A stretch of DNA of 16,871 nucleotides from positions 1 to 16,871 of the forward strand of contig URDD01000056.1 in assembly GCA_900546395.1 (NCBI GenBank), given 5' to 3'. Position 1 is the first letter of the stretch; each line of letters starts with the position of its first letter. Both the position numbers and the translations under genes were made by a program. This DNA is from an uncultured Bacteroidales bacterium (GTDB lineage Bacteria; Bacteroidota; Bacteroidia; Bacteroidales; UBA932). Shown here piece after piece: positions 15,982 to 16,871 of the stretch. The notes beneath the pieces were generated by a model that ran no database searches, had not been told where the DNA came from, and saw nothing but the letters and a program-made list of their open reading frames with translations.

Positions 15982-16871
15982 AAGGAAATATGACAATAGT
16001 GTTTTCAGCAATTGCGGCGGGCATCATGCTCGCCGCAGGTTGTGACAATTCCATTGAAGAATGGAACGGTGGCAACGGCCATAACGGAGGAACGTCCGGC
16101 GCGGAAATGAAGAAGAGGTATTGCCTCCTGCATCTGAAGATAAATGGGCGGCATTGGCGGATTCCTGTACATTTGTCCTGACAGACAGCTTTCTTGACAA
16201 GACAAAAGGGACATTCTGGAGTACTCCTCATGACATAGATAAAAGTTCTGGAAATATCTACTGGCAGCAGGCCCATGCTCTGGATGTACTTATCGCAGCT
16301 TATGAAAGGGTGAAAGATAAAGATAAGGAACTTGCTGCCGAATATGAGGAATATTTCAGCAAATGGTATGAAAATGACGCCAACAATTATAACAATTCTC
16401 ATGAAAGTGAAGGAGAGTATGGCGGTTTTTTCAATAGCCTGACCGATGATATGGCCTGGATATGTCTTACTTTGCTCAGACTCTCTGAGGCAACAGGAAT
16501 AGAAAAATATGCTGATACATCCAGGGATATTTTCGATATCTATATATGGCCCAGGGCTACAGAAGATTCCAGAGGAACAGGCCTTCCGTGGACAGACCGT
16601 GAGCAGGATAAAAACAATAAGAATGCCTGACAGCGAAAGAGTAGAGGAACCTCCGCTCACATATACCCAAGGTACTTTCGGGGAAGCATGCCGTCAGCTT
16701 TATCATATCACAGGCGAGAAGATTTATATGAATAAGGCCGTTCTTATTCCTTATGCTGTTAATCTTGTACTGGATGAGTCTGCAGACAAGGCATCCAGGA
16801 AGGTAATCCGAGAAAAACTTATGCTTTGTGCAGAGACTCTTGATGCGCATCTGGACAGGAATCTGTATCCT
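15978..16871 (+). pseudogene. Third GH76 gene, frameshifted and internally deleted, cut by the window edge
   Basis: Translation from ATG 15978 (overlapping the GH92 stop) gives a lipoprotein signal with Cys22 and CDNSIEEWNG, but this frame then leaves homology and stops at 16181. From about 16109 the second frame gives EEVLPPASEDKWAALADSC and a classical GH76 domain: IYWQQAHALDVLIAAYER, GFFNSLTDDMAWI (catalytic Asp pair coded at 16445-16450), GLPW and KNA, ending at a TGA at 16628. From 16629 the third frame resumes GH76 sequence (VEEPPLTYTQGTFGEACRQLY) to the window edge. A one-base loss in the purine-rich 16102-16117 stretch, and a deletion near 16628, explain this. In the two intact copies 67-68 residues separate the KPAC lysine from the YNSG tyrosine; here the same interval has about 15, so about 50 codons are missing. 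Sequencing or assembly error is the alternative. Confidence 0.8.

Noticed and set aside
16102..16117. Programmed frameshift in the third GH76
   Set aside because: There is only a short GAAGAAGAG stretch with no slippery heptamer plus stimulator that I can see, and a second lesion lies downstream, so gene damage or sequence error is simpler.

Overview
The window looks like chromosomal DNA of a gut-type Bacteroidota, probably Bacteroidales. Four things support this: a SusC/SusD pair, several lipoproteins with a Cys right after a short signal peptide, promoters of the Bacteroidota type (a TAnnTTTG -7 box), and GC content that looks moderate. The content is a polysaccharide utilisation locus (PUL) for alpha-mannan, joined to a small mannose-catabolism regulon.

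Layout. Positions 1-210 are non-coding and hold a large palindromic element (21-125) and an intrinsic terminator (144-182) for the leftward genes. Leftward genes run from about 3340 down to 211: a GntR/UTRA regulator, then from its own promoter a ROK-family sugar kinase and an MFS sugar transporter. Rightward genes start at 3509: a two-domain type I phosphomannose isomerase, SusC-like TonB-dependent transporter, SusD-like lipoprotein, SusE-like surface glycan-binding lipoprotein, then (probably with an added promoter at 11114) two GH76 lipoproteins, a GH92 lipoprotein, and a third GH76 gene that carries a frameshift and an internal deletion and runs off the right edge.

How it fits together (inference from families). 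GH76 enzymes would cut the alpha-1,6-mannan backbone, the SusE/SusD/SusC group would bind and import the fragments, and GH92 would trim alpha-mannosyl side chains. The MFS protein would bring free mannose into the cytoplasm, the ROK kinase would make mannose-6-phosphate, and the isomerase would make fructose-6-phosphate. No GH125, GH38, GH130, hybrid two-component sensor or sigma/anti-sigma pair is in the window; they may lie outside it.

The most distinctive signal is regulatory. The kinase-transporter promoter and the isomerase promoter, on opposite strands and flanking gntR, share a TTGCT...TATATTTGCAC core, and each is followed 6-8 bases later by the same 18-base dyad with an identical 14-base core. 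This is a strong candidate operator for the GntR protein. Other points of interest are the structured 21-125 element, the damaged third GH76, a GH92 with several altered signature motifs, and a near-perfect Shine-Dalgarno sequence before susD, which is uncommon in this phylum.
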